This document shows, piece after piece, positions 1 to 12,745 of a DNA stretch of 64,000 bases. Location: the NCBI GenBank assembly GCA_009363875.1, contig CM018685.1, positions 59,629,648 through 59,693,647 on the forward strand, written 5' to 3'. Numbering within the stretch: the stretch's first letter is position 1; each line of letters starts with the position of its first letter. A model generated the notes under the pieces. That model was not told where the DNA came from, did not search any database, and saw only the letters and a list, made by a program, of their open reading frames with translations. The translations under genes and the position numbers were made by a program. Origin of the DNA: Mikania micrantha. Its lineage: Eukaryota; Streptophyta; Magnoliopsida; Asterales; Asteraceae.

Positions 1-608
1 TGAACATCATTAACTTGTTATCAAGCCCTTAGTGGTACTGGTATGATCATATGCGGGAACTCAAGTATCATTATCACAGCGTTCTAGCGGGCAGCTAGAC
101 GTTAGCATTTATCACGGCGTCTAGCGGGTAGCAAGACGTTAGCATTATCACGGCGTTTAGCGGGTAGCTAAACGTTAGCATTTATCAGTAGGATTGATGA
201 TTTACATGCCCAGGTGGATTCAATTTCAAAGTACCTACTTGATCACTTGTGGATACTATATCATGAAAATCCATGTTTGAACAATCATTTTACATAAACA
301 AAACCTATGATTATCTCTCAACTATTCGTAGTTGACTCTTTTATCTACATGTTTCAGGTCATGGGGAACGACAACAATTCAATCTAGGTCAGGATCAACA
401 ACAGAACTAGTGGTGACCTAGGAACAAAACTAAAACATCGTATTGTATAATAATTATCTTATGATAAACTTGTTGTATAATATGTATGTTATTCTTGTTT
501 AAATGAACTTATTTTTATGAAACATAGTAATCACGGGTTGTTCTCCAACATTGGCACATGAACACATAGTCACGCGCCGTGGATTCCGCACTCGGTGTGG
601 GTTGTGAC
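1..608 (+). mobile_element. 3' end of an LTR inserted in the Athila-like element
   Basis: The stretch ends in GGGTTGTGACA, the usual LTR end of Tekay-like elements (the complete element at 4871-16600 ends in GGGTGTGACA on its sense strand). It contains an R/U5-like passage (catgtttcagg near 350, then an AT-rich tract near 440-490). Immediately after 608 the sequence becomes readable Athila coding sequence, so the junction is probably an insertion point. The start of this LTR lies outside the window, so solo LTR or full element cannot be decided, and the target duplication (ttgga after 608 would be one copy) cannot be checked. Confidence 0.6.
71..180 (+). repeat. Three tandem hairpin units, period about 36-38 bp
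   Basis: Three units share the phrase tagcggg...gttagca. Each folds: unit 1 at 80-101, unit 2 at 118-138, unit 3 at 154-174. The arms of unit 3 are CGTTTAGC and GCTAAACG (perfect, loop GGGTA). Unit 2 has CGTCTAGC and GCAAGACG (one mismatch). Unit 1 has arms related to CGTCTAGC and GCTAGACG with one bulged t and loop GGGCA. A C-G pair in units 1 and 2 is replaced by T-A in unit 3. Confidence 0.8.
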
Positions 609-2856
609 ATTGGATGAGAGGCAGGGTGGATCCTTCTTGGGGAATACTGAGGCAAACCCGAAAGGTCATGTGAAGGCTGTGACGACTAGGAGTGGTCATA
701 GAGGTGAGAAGGAGGTGGAGAAGTCACCGGATGTCGATGTAGAGGAACCGGTTGACGAGGAGATAGAGATGGAGACTCCTGATAGGGTGCACCAGAGGCT
801 ATGCCAAGCAAGTACAGCACCAGAAGGAGAGTCTTCAGTTGAGAAGAAGGGAGTTGAGGCGGAGGAGAAGAAGATGGAAGAGAAGAGGACTCCCGAGGTT
901 GATATAAGCAGGCTTCCATATCCAGCACGTGCATTACAGCAGAAGTATGCACAAGAGTATGGACAATTCTTAGAGATGTTCAAGCAGCTTAAGATCAACC
1001 TCCCTTTTGTAGAAGCACTCCAGCATATGCCCAAATATGCTAAATTCTTGAAGGATCTTCTGTCTAATAAGAAGAAGCTGGAGTCACTTTCTACAGTCAT
1101 ATTAGGAGCTCGATGTTCTGCGTTGGTCCAGAACAAACTGCCCGAAAAGCTTGACGATCCAGGGGTTTTCACTATCCCTTGTTTATTTGGCAGTTCTTCT
1201 GTGAACCACGCGTTGGCTGACTTGGGTGCTAGCATTAACTTGATGCCATACTCGACTTATCAGAAGCTAGATCTTGGAGACCCATCGCCGACGCGTATGA
1301 GCATCACTTTGGCCGACCGATCGGTGAAGTATCCACGGGGAATTATGGAGAATGTTTTGGTGAAGGTTGATAAGTTTGTATTCCCCGCGGATTTTGTCAT
1401 TCTAGACATGGAGGCCGATGACCGACTCCCGCTCATTATGGGACGTCCTTTCCTACGTACTGCTAAGGCAATGATAGATGTGTTTGAAGGTAAGATTACA
1501 TTGCGTGTGGGAGAGGAGAATGTTACATTCGATGTGAGGAAGTCAATGAAGCATTCGAACGGTCAGGATGATTCTGTGTATTTTCTTGATTCTTTCATTC
1601 CTTACATATATCGTTGTCTAGATTACATTTCTGGATCTGATTTATTGAAAGATCAAGACCTGGGTGAGGAGAACCAGGCTGTTGAGATTGATGCTTCTTC
1701 TGAGCACATTCCGTGCAGTCTGGCTAGTAAGCCTCCTGAGTACCCGATTGCTTTTGAGGTTTTTAAGAGTACAGATCCGGTTGAGAAACCGTCTGTTGAG
1801 GCACCACCATCCCTAGAGCTTAAGGAGTTGCCATCTCATTTGGAGTCTGCATTTCTAGATGGTGATTCTGATTTACCCGTCATTATTTCATCTTCATTGA
1901 CGGAGGAGGAGAAGTCGAGATTAATTGATGTGCTTAAGGCAAATAAGCAGGCGATTGCGTGGAAGTTGATGGACATAAAGGGCATACACCCTTCATTTTG
2001 TACACATCGCATTTTGATGGAGGAGGATTACAAGCCGGTGGTCCAACCACAGCGATGGCTTAATCCTAACATGTCTGAAGTTGTGAAGAAGGAGGTTCTT
2101 AAGCTCTTAGATGCCGGATTGATCTATCCCATTTCAGATTCAGCTTGGGTCAGTCCGGTACAGGTTGTTCCCAAGAAAGGAGTCATGACTGTCATTGTGA
2201 ATGAGAAGAAGGAGTTGATTCCGTCTAGGACAGTCACTGGTTGGAGAGTATGCATTGATTACAGAAGACTGAATGATGCCACCAGGAAAGATCATTTCCC
2301 ATTGCCTTTCATTGATCAGATGTTGGAGCGGTTGTCAGGACAACAGTTTTACTGTTTTCTTGATGGTTTCTCAGGTTATTTCCAGATCCCTATAGCACCA
2401 GAGGATCAGGAGAAAACCACGTTTACATGCCCATACGGTACCTTTGCGTATCGCCGTATGCCGTTTGGGTTATGTAATGCTCCAGCCACATTTCAGAGAT
2501 GCATGGTTGCTATATTTCAGGATATGATCGAGACTTCCATGGAAGTTTTCATGGATGATTTTTCAGTTTTTGTAAGTTCTTTCGATCATTGTTTGCAGAA
2601 TTTGGATAGGATGCTTGCTAGTTGTGTGGAGACTAATCTGATGCTAAACTGGGAGAAGTGCCATTTCATGGTGACCGAGGGTATTGTGCTAGGGCACAAG
2701 ATTTCGCGAGATGGCATTGAGGTAGATAGAGCTAAGATCGAGACGATTAGTAAACTCCCACCACCGACGAACGTGAGAGCGGTTCGTAGTTTTCTAGTCA
2801 TGCGGGGTTTTATAGGCGTTTCATTAAGGACTTTTCTAAGATTACCCGACCGATGA
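609..2856 (+). pseudogene. Athila-like gag-pol part: protease and reverse transcriptase
   Basis: One open frame of about 750 codons. It begins inside the element, since the preceding LTR cuts off gag; a GTG/ATG at its start means nothing. First comes a Glu/Lys-rich linker. The retropepsin-like domain is around 1200-1500, with the Athila form DLGASINLMP and later the IMGRPFLRTA flap-side motif. The reverse transcriptase is at about 2000-2750, with CIDYRRLN, FCFLDGFSGY-like and the catalytic FMDDFSVF. The family makes cDNA from element RNA in virus-like particles. The frame leaves the RT/RNase H connection near 2797 because one base is missing compared with the family pattern FLGHAG; the downstream frame (2853 onwards) is shifted. 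The element is therefore not autonomous. Confidence 0.9.
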
Positions 2857-3530
2857 CCCGACTTTTGGAGAAAGATGTGGAGTTTGAGTTTAGTGAGGAG
2901 TGCATGCGAGCGTTTGAGTTTCTGAAGGAGAAGTTGGTGAGTTCTCCTATTCTGATAGCCCCTGACTGGAGCCTTCCTTTCGAGTTGATGTGCGATGTTA
3001 GTGATTTTGCAGTAGGGGCTGTGCTTGGTCAGCGGAAGGATAAGCACTTTCATCCGATTTACTACGCAAGTAAGACCTTAGATGATGCTCAGGAGAATTA
3101 CACAACTGCGGAGAAGGAGTTGTTAGCGGTCGTGTATGCGTTCGATAAGTTTAGGTCTTATCATGTTCTTTCCAAGACCATTGTTTACACCGATCATGCG
3201 GCCTTGCGATACTTGTTCGCGAAAAACGACGCAAAACCTCGTTTGATTCGGTGGATTCTCCTCCTTTCTGAGTTTGACATAGAGATTAAGGATAAGAAAG
3301 GAGCTGAGAATGTGGCAGCCGACCATTTGTCGCGGCTTGAGGATCCTGCTCGGGAGAAGATGAATGAAGAGATGATTGGAGATACATTCCCATATGAGAC
3401 TTTGAATTCTCTAGACACAGAGATAGTGGGTTTGGTGAGTGCAGGTGAGCAGGGATTGCCATGGTTCTCAGACATTGCGAATTACTTGTCTGAAGGTTAC
3501 ATGTTGAAGGGTCTGACTTCACAGCAGTGA
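2853..3530 (+). pseudogene. Athila-like RNase H segment
   Basis: Continues pol in the frame reached after the one-base loss near 2797. RNase H motifs are visible: the first Asp in [29 protein letters not shown], and [10 protein letters not shown]. The tail [13 protein letters not shown] is typical of Athila. The frame ends at a TGA at 3528-3530; the following codons continue the same protein in the same frame, so this is a nonsense change and not the natural end. Confidence 0.9.
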
Positions 3531-4742
3531 AAGAGGTTCTTTACTGAAGCAAACCATTGTATATGGGATGCTCCATATTTGTTTACCGAGGGAGCAGACG
3601 GGATTTTGAGGAGATGTGTGAGTCGGGAAGAAGGATTGGACATCCTAAGACATTGTCATGAGGGATTGACTGGAGGACACCATGGACCATTGTACACTGC
3701 GAAAAAGGTGTTTGATTGTGGATTTTATTGGCCTACAGTGTTTAAGGATGCACATGAGTTTGTAAGGAGTTGTGATGTGTGTCAAAGGACAGGAAACATC
3801 TCACGCATGAATGAGATGCCCCAAAACCCCATCCAGGGGGTTGAGGTCTTTGATATATGGGGTATTGACTTCATGGGACCGTTCCCTTCATCCCGAGGGA
3901 ATCGGTACATCCTCATGGCTATTGATTACGTTTCGAAGTGGGTAGAGGCTCAAGCTTTATCCACAAATGATGCACGAGGAGTTGTGGGATTTTTGAAGAG
4001 ATTGTTTTGTAGATTTGGAACCCCTAAGGCATTGATAAGTGATAGAGGCACACATTTCTGTAATGCACAGTTGGAGAAGGTGTTGGCACGATACGGGGTG
4101 ACCCATCGAGTGTCGACTGCCTATCATCCACAGACTAGTGGCCAGGTTGAGAATGCCAATAGGGGTGTGAAGAGGATTCTTGAGAAGACAATAGGGAGAA
4201 ACCGTAAGGATTGGGCAGATAGGCTAAATGAGGTATTATGGGCGTTTAGGACAGCTTTTAAGAATCCGATTGGGACCACGCCTTTTCGGATGGTTTATGG
4301 TAAAGCTTGTCATCTGCAGTTGGAGTTAGAGCATAAGGCGTTTTGGGCGTTGAAGAGTGTGAATCTTGATTTGCCGAGTGCTGTGAAGAATCAGTTTCTT
4401 CAGTTACATGAGTTAGAGGAGTTGCGTGATGAGGCGTACGCACGATCGTGGAGTTATAAAGAGCGTACGAAGGCGTTGTACAATCGTAAGTTGAGAGGAG
4501 TGAAGGAATTTATGAAGGGTGATCAGGTGCTAGTTTATGATTCGAGGCTCAGGTTATTCCCAGGTAAGTTGAAGTCCAAATGGAAAGGACCGTTTGTTGT
4601 GCATGAAGTCTTTCCATACGGAGTAGCTGAGCTTGAATTAGAAGGTCGGACTTGGAAGGTTAACGGATATCGTCTGAAGCTATACATCGGAGGACCGATC
4701 GCTACTGAGAAGGAGCTAGCACTCCTTGAGTTGCGTAGGTGA
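3531..4742 (+). pseudogene. Athila-like integrase
   Basis: Same frame as the RNase H segment, beyond the TGA at 3528-3530. The zinc-binding part has [12 protein letters not shown] and CDVCQRTG (HHCC). The catalytic triad is visible: Asp in [10 protein letters not shown], Asp in LISDRGTHF, Glu in GQVENANRG. The C-terminal DNA-binding part ends normally at 4742 with no chromodomain, as in Athila. The domain alone looks intact; the upstream frameshift and stop prevent a full polyprotein. Confidence 0.9.
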
Positions 4743-4870
4743 GGATAGCTAGGCCTGATTTGTAGAGTTTGTAATATAGGTTGCATGAATTCTTGTTATT
4801 TTTGTGTTTTTCAGTTTAATTGTAGATTGCGTGTTTGTGTTTTTGTTTTAGATGTCATAGGGTTTCACGA

Positions 4871-7838
4871 TGTCACACCCCCAATTTCCCACTCGTGGTG
4901 TCAGTTCACGTGGGTGTGACGTGGCCAGAATCACAGCTCATGGTCATATAGAATAACTCTGTATGCGTTTTCAAATACATGTTCAACATATACGTAGTAA
5001 ATAGTTGCAGCGGAAATGATAAAGTAATGCAGCGGAAATAAATATGTTTGATAATTGCAGCGGAAATATAAGTTGTTAAACACACATTGTTTAATACATA
5101 GATGAAATAAAATTTGTTTTCAAAAAGTTAAACAAAATCAGAAATGCATGATGGCCCTAATGCTCATTCCCTTAGAGGTGCATTCCTGAATGTCCGTCAT
5201 CTTCTCAGTTACCTGAGAATACAAGTTTGAAAAAGTGTCAACACAAAGGTTGGTGAGTTCACAGGTTTTGATATACATATATAGTAAGAAAGTGTGTCAT
5301 GTTGTTTATCAAATGTTAGTACCGAGCCCTAGGCTCCAAGTGTCAGTGCGTCACTACCGAACTAGACATGTTTGTCCTTGCCTCCACTGTGTCTCGTACA
5401 CACAGTAAATTAGGTCAGAGTTTGCACGGGTTATGACATCCAGTCAACATTTTGCCCCGTGGGGTTGGTCATACCCTAATGGATCCATCCAAATCTACCA
5501 CCTTGTTCGTTCATTAACGGTAAGACTTTGTGAGGACTTGTTACGAGTTCAACACTTAATGTTTGTCCAATAAACCAGCATACACAATAAAAATGTTTGT
5601 AATAGCATAATTGTTTGACTCGATACAACTACTCTTCTCCCCCTATTTAAAAGCGTTTGAAAAGAGTTAAAGAGGGGCCGTAAACTCACCTTAGTGATGC
5701 AAGTGTAAATCAAGCGTAAGCTCCTGCGTAGATCGCGTGTCGGTCACCGACAACCTATATCGTACACCGCACGTGAGTTCGTGTAACGACTGTGTTCGTG
5801 TTCGTGTTAGTGCTCGTGTTTGTGCTCAACAACTCTCGGTTGTTCATGTTTGTCCGTGTCGGTCCACAATGACCGTGTTTGCTCGTGTTGGTCCACATTG
5901 ACCGTGTTTGACCGTGCTTGATCGTGTTGGACCAAAATTGACCGTGTCAAGTCAACGACCCGTTGGTGAACCGTGTGACGGTTTGTGAATCGTGTAGCAA
6001 TCGTATAAGTGATCGTCGTGTGCAAAATGCGCAAGTCGCGTCTATGGACAACTTACTATTTATAGTAAGTTTCCATTTATGGAAAGTTCACAAAGCATAA
6101 CGGTTTTAGAGTTCTAGCATGCTCGTTAGTCCTACGTGATCATGTTAACAAATAACACATCATCATACAAAGTCACATAAGTCATTTTCATCGTGTTAGC
6201 ACATAAAAGTTTCCTAAAATGGAAAGTTTCCATTTATAGCATACGTGACATCGGAAACCATCTAACTTAGTATCAAATCATCATGTTATAACATATTAAT
6301 CCATTTAGCATGTTCAAATCATACAAAATATCCATAAGTCGGTTTTTGTAAAACTAAAGTTACCATAAATAGTAACTTTGTGGTTTTCGCATAAAATGAC
6401 CATTCTAAGATTTCTAAACCATTTTCATATCATCATTCATCATAATAAACCATTTACTATCATCTAAATATGTTCATATAGTCCACATTATCACCAATCA
6501 ATATTTTGACTACAAAAGTTACTAAAAATAGTAACTATGCTAAATATGACCATAAACATTATCAAAATCACATTCTAAGTATTCAAATCATCATAATGTC
6601 ATCACTACATCATATCAAGATACATGCATGTTCATCATCTTATCTATTTCACCATTTTATGAGTAAAAAGTTACTAAAAATGGAAAGAATCACAAATGAA
6701 CCATCCTTGACCATTTCAACATCATCAAATCATGAAATCATCTTCCTATATCATCAAGAAGCATATCTAGACATTAAAAATCATCCCACATGCCATGGAT
6801 CATACATGCATGTGGGTTTCTCACTTGATAATGACCATACTATGAAATCTATACAAATACAACATCATAGATCATCACATTTCATCATATTATCATCATA
6901 GATCATCTTATACAATAGATTTATCAACAAACCCAGATTCAAACCATAAGAAATTCGTGCATGTGATGGGTGTGTGCTTGCATGTGGGTTTTACCCATTG
7001 CATGTGAGATTGTGAGTGTTTTTAAGCTACTATAGTGATGGAACTACCTTCTATTGCTTCAAAATCCCTGGGGTGATGCTCCCAACAACTTCTAGAGCTC
7101 CTGGATCGTGAGGTTTTGCAGAAAGACGATGGTGATGGTGGTGGTGTGAACTCCAACCCCTCTTCTCAAGCTCTCAAAGCTTCAAGGTGGCTTCAATGGC
7201 TTCCAATGGGTCTTAGGGAGTGTAGAAGGTGATGGCAGAGGTTTGGGGAAGGTGAAATCGTGCTAGATGGCATATGGTATCGACTGAAATGATGAGGATA
7301 GAGTGTATGATGATTTTGCGCTGCTCAAGAAGATTTTAAACGGTCAGAGGTGTCAGGCGTATCGCCTGACGTGTAGGCTCGGATCCGTGCGTTGCGCGCT
7401 GGTGGGTTGGATGAGGCGCGCCCTATGTCTTCTGCGCGTATCGCCCCGGGTTAAGGTCTCGGGTCAGGCGTACCGCCTGACCCAATTGTCAAGCCCAATA
7501 AGCTTGTTTTGTTGTTCTGGGCCCGTTCTCGCCCGTTTCCTGACTGTAAAACATCGTTCGAGCGTCGTTTGGACTCTATTGGTCAATTACTAGCCATAAT
7601 TGACTTGTAAAGTGTTTCTGTGCTTAAGTGTTGTGAAGTTCACCAATGTTCGTGTGTTTTGACACGTGTGTGCTGTTTCTCGATAATTCCTCGAATTATC
7701 TAGTCATGTGTCAGCGTTTGTACTGTCGTGCCACGTGTCACACTAAATTAAACTAATTCTAGTGCCACATGTACATAAAGCATTTAAATAAACATTTAAA
7801 TAAATATAAAGCTAACCTGGAAATTACGGGGTGTCACA
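4871..7838 (-). repeat. 3' LTR of the Tekay-like element
   Basis: 2968 bp, aligned end to end with 13635-16600. On the sense strand it starts TGTGACACCCC and ends GGGTGTGACA. It holds two strong palindromes around 7352-7370 and 7461-7483 (arms GTCAGGCG/CGCCTGAC and GGGTCAGGCG/CGCCTGACCC) and one at 7682-7700 (GATAATTC/GAATTATC). Open frames inside it occur in both LTRs but show no protein features. Confidence 0.93.
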
Positions 7839-7879
7839 TCCTCGCCTTGTTAGAAAGAATTTCGTCCCGAAATTCAACT

Positions 7880-8442
7880 TTTGTTGCCAGCGTTTGCCTG
7901 TTCCGTGAACAGGTGTGGGTACCTTTGTTTCATCTGGTCTTCACGTTCCCATGTGAATTCCGGTCCTCGTCACGAATTCCATCGCACTTTCACAATTGGT
8001 ATTTTACTGAGTTTGAGCTTCTTGGTTTCCCGGTCCATGATCTCCGCCGGTTCCTCAACGAAGTTCAGTTGTTCGTCGATCTGTATCTCCTCAAGAGGTA
8101 TAACAAGTGTTTCATTGGATAGACACTTCTTGAGGTTTAAGATGTGAAATACGTTGTGTATGCTACTCAGCTCGTCTGGCAAGTTCAGCTCGTAGGCCAC
8201 CGGGCCTATTCGTTTTGTGATCTCAAAGGGTCCAATGTAACGAGGGTTCAACTTTCCTCGTTTTCCAAACCGAATGACTCCCTTCCAGGGCGAGACCTTG
8301 AGTAACACTCTGTCTCCCACCTGGAACTCTAACGGTTTGCGTCGTTTGTCGGCTTAGCTTTTCTGTCTGTCTCGAGCTGCTGCCATCTGTTTGCGTATCT
8401 GCACGATCTTCTCGGTTGTTTCGTGCACAAGCTCTGGACCGG
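7880..8442 (-). pseudogene. C-terminal integrase and chromodomain-like tail of the Tekay-like pol
   Basis: Frame-shifted continuation of pol. GDRVLLKVSPWKGVIRF, GPFEITKRIGPVAYEL and HNVFHILNLKK are the GPY/F-type end of chromovirus integrases; EEPAEIMDRETKKL and KVRWNS followed by GPEFTWE are the Tekay chromodomain region. There is a TAA near 8353 and a TGA near 7970, both one substitution from a sense codon. The 3' LTR begins (sense) at 7838. Confidence 0.8.
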
Positions 8443-11307
8443 TCAGTTGGCTGTCCCAACTTCCGCCCAGCAGATGGGTGATCGACACTTACGTCCGTAA
8501 AGTGCCTCGAATGGTGCAGCTTGTATGCTCGTGTGGTAGCTGTTGTTGTATGAGAACTCAACTAACGGTAGATGAGTTTCCCAGCTACTGCCAAAATCAA
8601 TAACACATGCGTGAAGCATGACTTCCAGCGTCTGTATGGTTCGTTCACTCTGTCCATCAGTCTGCGGGTGATAAGCGGTACTCATGTCCAATCTCGCACC
8701 CAAAGCCATATGCAGAGACTTCCAGAAGTGCGACGTGAATCGACTGTCGCAGTCAGATATGATCGAGATTGGCATTCCATGTCGAATGACCACTTCCTTC
8801 AGATAAATACGAGTGAGTTTGTCCAACTTGTCGGTCTCCTTGATGGGTAGGAAATGTACAGACTTTGTTAGTCGGTCTATGATAACCCAGATGGTATCGC
8901 AACCACTTGCCGTCTTTGGCAGTTTGGTGATGAAGTCCATGGAAATCTGCTCCCATTTCCACATCGGTAGTTCCGGTTGTTGAAGTAACCCTGATGGCTT
9001 TTGGTACTCAACTTTGACCTTTGAGCACGTTAGGCACTTACTCACGTAAGTTGCTATCTCGGCTTTCATGTTCGGCCACCAGTAGGTTGTCTTCAGGTCG
9101 TGATACATCTTGTCAGAGCCTGGGTGTATCGAATACCGGCTTTTGTGAGCTTCATCCATCACCACATCCCTCAATCCCCCGTAGCGTGGAATCCAAATTC
9201 GATCCATCAAGTAGTAGGCTCCGTCATCTTTCACTTTCATTTGCTTATCCATGCCGCGCATGGCCTCAAGAGTGAGGTTTTCAGTTTTCAGCGCTTCTTG
9301 TTGTGCGGTTCGGATCTGATTTGGTAGTTCAGAATGAATCGTGAGTTGTAGAGCGCGCACGCGTTTTGTTGTCTCTTTCCGACTTAACGCGTCGGCCACT
9401 ACGTTTGCTTTACCTGGATAGTATTTGATAGCGCAATCATAATCGTCGATAAGCTCAACCCATCTCCGCTGTCTCATGTTCAACTCTTTCTGGTCGAAGA
9501 TATGTTGTAGGCTCTTATGATCGATAAAGATGGTGCATTTCGTGCCATACAAGTAGTGTCTCCAGATCTTCAAGGCGAATACCACAGCTCTCAACTCAAG
9601 GTCATGAGTCGTGTAGTTCTTCTCATGCACCTTGAGTTGTCGTGAAGCGTATGCTATCACCTTCTCGCGTTGCATCAACACGCAACCGACTCCTTGTTTC
9701 GAGGCGTCACAATACACCACGAAGTCGTCACATCCTTCCGGTAGGGATAGGATGGGTGCAGTGCATAGCTTTTGTTTCAGCAGACTGAAAGCAGCTTCCT
9801 GTTTCTCTCCCCAATCAAACTTCTTATCCTTGTGTGTCAGGGATGTCAGTGATTGAGCGATCTTTGAAAATCGCTCAATAAATCTCCTGTAGTACCCGGC
9901 CAGTCCTAGGAATTGTCGCACCTCAGTTGGAGTCTTAGGTGCTTCCCAGTTCTTGATGGCTTTAATCTTGGCAGGGTCTACGTGTATCCCTTGTTCGTTA
10001 ACCACATGTCCAAGAAATTGGACTTCGCGAATCCAAAAGTCGCACTTTGAGAACTTCACGTATAGTTGCTCTTTCTTCAGTAATTCCAAGACTAGCCTCA
10101 AGTGTTCAGCATGTTCTTCCCGATTCTTTGAGTAAATCAGAATGTCGTCAATGAACGCTATTACGAATTTGTCAAGGTAAGGTTTGCACACTCTATTCAT
10201 GAGATCCATGAATACAGCTGGTGCATTGGTCAGTCCAAAGGGCATAACCAAGAATTCGTAGTGTCCGTATCGAGTTCTGAAGGCTGTCTTAGGAATATCG
10301 TTCTCTTGTATCCTTAGTTGATGGTAACATGATCTTAAATCAATCTTCGAATAGTAGCTTGACGCTTGCAACTGGTCAAACAGATCGTCTATTCGTGGCA
10401 ACGGGTATCGATTCTTGATCGTCACCTTGTTCAGCTCTCTATAGTCGATACACATACGGAATGACCCGTCTTTCTTCTTCACAAACAAGACTGGTGCTCC
10501 CCAAGGTGAGAAGCTCGGTCTGATAAATCCCTTGTCTAACAGTTCCTGCAACTGGTTAGACAGTTCTTGCATCTCCATCGGTGCCAATCGGTAAGGAGCC
10601 TTGGCAATCGGCGCTGCTCCGGGAGTGAGGTCTATCTGAAACTCGACTTGTCGTTTCGGAGGTAGTCCAGGTAGATCCTCGGGAAACACCTCAGGAAAAT
10701 CGCGGACTACAGCGATGTCCTCGATATTCCGCTCCTTCTTCGGTTGCTCTGCGATGAGGGCTAGTATAGCAGTGTATCCCTTCTGAAGATACTTGTTTGC
10801 TTTCATGCATGATATGATATTTAGAGGTACTCCCCGTCGTTCTCCCTGAATCGAGATCTGTTCTCCGTTTTGCAACGTCACTCGTACGATCTTCTCGTTG
10901 CATACAATCTCGGCTTGGTTAGCGGATAACCAATCCATTCCAGCGACTACATCAAAGCTTCCGAGAGTCACCGGCATTAAGTCAATTTCGAGTTCGTGAT
11001 TTGCCAAAATCATGACGCATCCTCGAAAGATGTGTTGTGTCTCAATCAGCTTGCCGTCGGCTAACTCCATGGTATACTTAAAGTCTAGTGGTGTTGGGGT
11101 AATATCTAGCAATTCACTAAACTCACTAAATATAAAGCTCCTATCGGCACCGGTATCAAATAATATACTAGCATATACATTATTTAAAAGAAACGTACCG
11201 GTTACGATGTAGGGGTCGTCCTTAGCTTCCCCCGAGCCAATCACAAAAGCTCGACCCTTGGCCGCTCCACCGCCGCCTTTCTTCAACTGAGGGCAATCCC
11301 TCCTCAT
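8443..11307 (-). CDS. Tekay-like pol: PR, RT, RNase H, integrase core
   Basis: Open for 954 codons. Protease FDTGADRSF is near 11150. RT has CIDYRELNK and the catalytic FIDDILIYS near 10130. RNase H has the Asp in VYCDASKQG near 9710. Integrase has [18 protein letters not shown] and CLTCSKVK (HHCC), Asp in SMDFITKLP, Asp in ISDCDSRF (Cys in place of the usual Arg) and Glu in GQSERTIQ. The frame ends near 8443 after WAEVG because one base is missing; the family frame continues in 8442-7880. The first codon listed is only the first Met in the last zinc knuckle, as gag and pol are fused. Confidence 0.92.
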   Translation of the reverse strand: MRRDCPQLKKGGGGAAKGRAFVIGSGEAKDDPYIVTGTFLLNNVYASILFDTGADRSFIFSEFSELLDITPTPLDFKYTMELADGKLIETQHIFRGCVMILANHELEIDLMPVTLGSFDVVAGMDWLSANQAEIVCNEKIVRVTLQNGEQISIQGERRGVPLNIISCMKANKYLQKGYTAILALIAEQPKKERNIEDIAVVRDFPEVFPEDLPGLPPKRQVEFQIDLTPGAAPIAKAPYRLAPMEMQELSNQLQELLDKGFIRPSFSPWGAPVLFVKKKDGSFRMCIDYRELNKVTIKNRYPLPRIDDLFDQLQASSYYSKIDLRSCYHQLRIQENDIPKTAFRTRYGHYEFLVMPFGLTNAPAVFMDLMNRVCKPYLDKFVIAFIDDILIYSKNREEHAEHLRLVLELLKKEQLYVKFSKCDFWIREVQFLGHVVNEQGIHVDPAKIKAIKNWEAPKTPTEVRQFLGLAGYYRRFIERFSKIAQSLTSLTHKDKKFDWGEKQEAAFSLLKQKLCTAPILSLPEGCDDFVVYCDASKQGVGCVLMQREKVIAYASRQLKVHEKNYTTHDLELRAVVFALKIWRHYLYGTKCTIFIDHKSLQHIFDQKELNMRQRRWVELIDDYDCAIKYYPGKANVVADALSRKETTKRVRALQLTIHSELPNQIRTAQQEALKTENLTLEAMRGMDKQMKVKDDGAYYLMDRIWIPRYGGLRDVVMDEAHKSRYSIHPGSDKMYHDLKTTYWWPNMKAEIATYVSKCLTCSKVKVEYQKPSGLLQQPELPMWKWEQISMDFITKLPKTASGCDTIWVIIDRLTKSVHFLPIKETDKLDKLTRIYLKEVVIRHGMPISIISDCDSRFTSHFWKSLHMALGARLDMSTAYHPQTDGQSERTIQTLEVMLHACVIDFGSSWETHLPLVEFSYNNSYHTSIQAAPFEALYGRKCRSPICWAEVGTAN

Positions 11308-11349
11308 ATTCCCCGGTTTTCCGCATTCATAACACCCCCTAAGAGTGTT

Positions 11350-12466
11350 CTAGTTGTTGTTCTGGTTGTGGTTGGGGTTGTGGTTGTTGGGGAATTTGGA
11401 CCTGCAATCTTTGGCCATGTGGCCATGTCTTCCACACCGTAAGCAACGGTATCGCTCGCATTGGCCAGAGTGGTGGTAAGAACATTTATTGCACAGAGGG
11501 TATTTTCCTTGGTACACACCCTTCCCTTTATCATCGGGTTGGGTGGCAGTGAAGGCTCTTGCTGGTGCAGATCGTTATGATTGTTGTTGTTGATGAGGTT
11601 GGTGGGATTGATGATGGCTGGGCTCCCATTTCCGTTTTTGGCTTTCTTGAGGCTTCAGATGTTCACCTCGTTTGGGTAGCTTTCCCTAAGCCACCGCTTG
11701 ATCAGTAAGTTTGTGGGCTAGTCGAATCAAGGGTTGGATGGTGGTGAGGTCTGACGCAGTCACCATGCTCTGAATTTGTTCGGGCAATCCGCTGATGAAC
11801 TGCTCGATCTTCTTATATTCCGGCGTCACCATTGCCGGGCATAGTTTGCACAACTCATGAAATCGAGTGCAGTATTGCTCGATCTCAGAGCCCACCATCT
11901 TGAGGACCCAAAATTCAGCCTCTAGCTTCCTAATCTCATCACGAGGACAATATTCCTCTTGCAGTAGTCGGGTGAAATCAGTCCAGCTCATAGAGTTGGC
12001 ACCGTCCAACCCCAAGGTTTGGACATGGGTATTCCACCAGGTAAGAGCCGGTCCCTCCAGTGTACCGGTTGCATACTTAACCCGGTTTTCGTCAGCACAT
12101 TCGCACATGGCGAATACAGATTCCACCTTCTCCACCCATCGGAGCATTCCGACTGCTCCTTCAGTGCCCTTGAATTTGTGCGGGTGGCAGTTCAGGAAGG
12201 ACTTAAAGGAACATCCCTTCCCATTGCTGCCGTTTGACCCTGTTTGTCAGAAACCAGTGTCGTGTGTTAGTATCGTGTTAGCTACACTATATTAGTCACG
12301 TTAGGCAAGTGTTAGTACCGTTGTTGTTTCCACTAGTTTCGCTATGTTGGCGACTTGCTTCATAGTCGGCAATCGCCTTGTTGACCCGTCAGTCAACCAT
12401 CATTTTGATAACAGCGACATCCAGGGTCCGCCTAGCAGGACGCGCGTACGGTCCTCTTCCCGCCAT
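11350..12466 (-). pseudogene. Tekay-like gag with a probable 79-nt intron
   Basis: Starts at ATG 12464-12466 (MAGRGPYAR). The capsid domain is at about 12250-11690, with TWWNTHV, EEYCPRDEIRKLEAEFW and FISGLPEQIQ. Two CCHC knuckles follow (CLRCGRHGHMAKDC, then [14 protein letters not shown] with His changed to Asn). The frame is closed between 12318 and 12240, where the DNA has GT...AG ends, a TACTAAC about 28 nt before the AG, and in-frame continuation if removed. Stops: near 12395, at 11686-11688, near 11577 and near 11350. Gag and pol share one frame, as in many chromoviruses. The protein would form the virus-like particle. Confidence 0.75.
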
Positions 12467-12745
12467 GTATCTTTCTATACATAAGGGATAGAGTATTAGT
12501 TAGCACATGTTAGAGGGTCAGCCATATGTCATGTCGGATGTCATATCAAATGTTATGTTAGATGTCATGTCAGCGATCAACCATAGTCAGATCATGCGAT
12601 AAATAAATCATAATACCATTCTCATTAATATAAGCTTTGAAGTACAACGATTTTTCATAAGATGATAGTAACATAAGTTTGTACGAGCACATCCCGCTCG
12701 TTTAGGCAATATAAAAGAAAACATAACATAAAATAAACAGTACAA

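Noticed and set aside
6506..6901. Open frame of 131 codons, with an almost identical one at 15269-15664
   Set aside because: Both lie at the same place in the two LTRs of the Tekay-like element. The residues are His/Ser/Asn/Ile-rich from AT-rich DNA, with no domain and no conservation beyond LTR identity.
7303..7593. Open frame of 96 codons in the LTR, partner at 16066-16335
   Set aside because: It covers the palindromes and changes length between the LTRs; better explained by the hairpin DNA.
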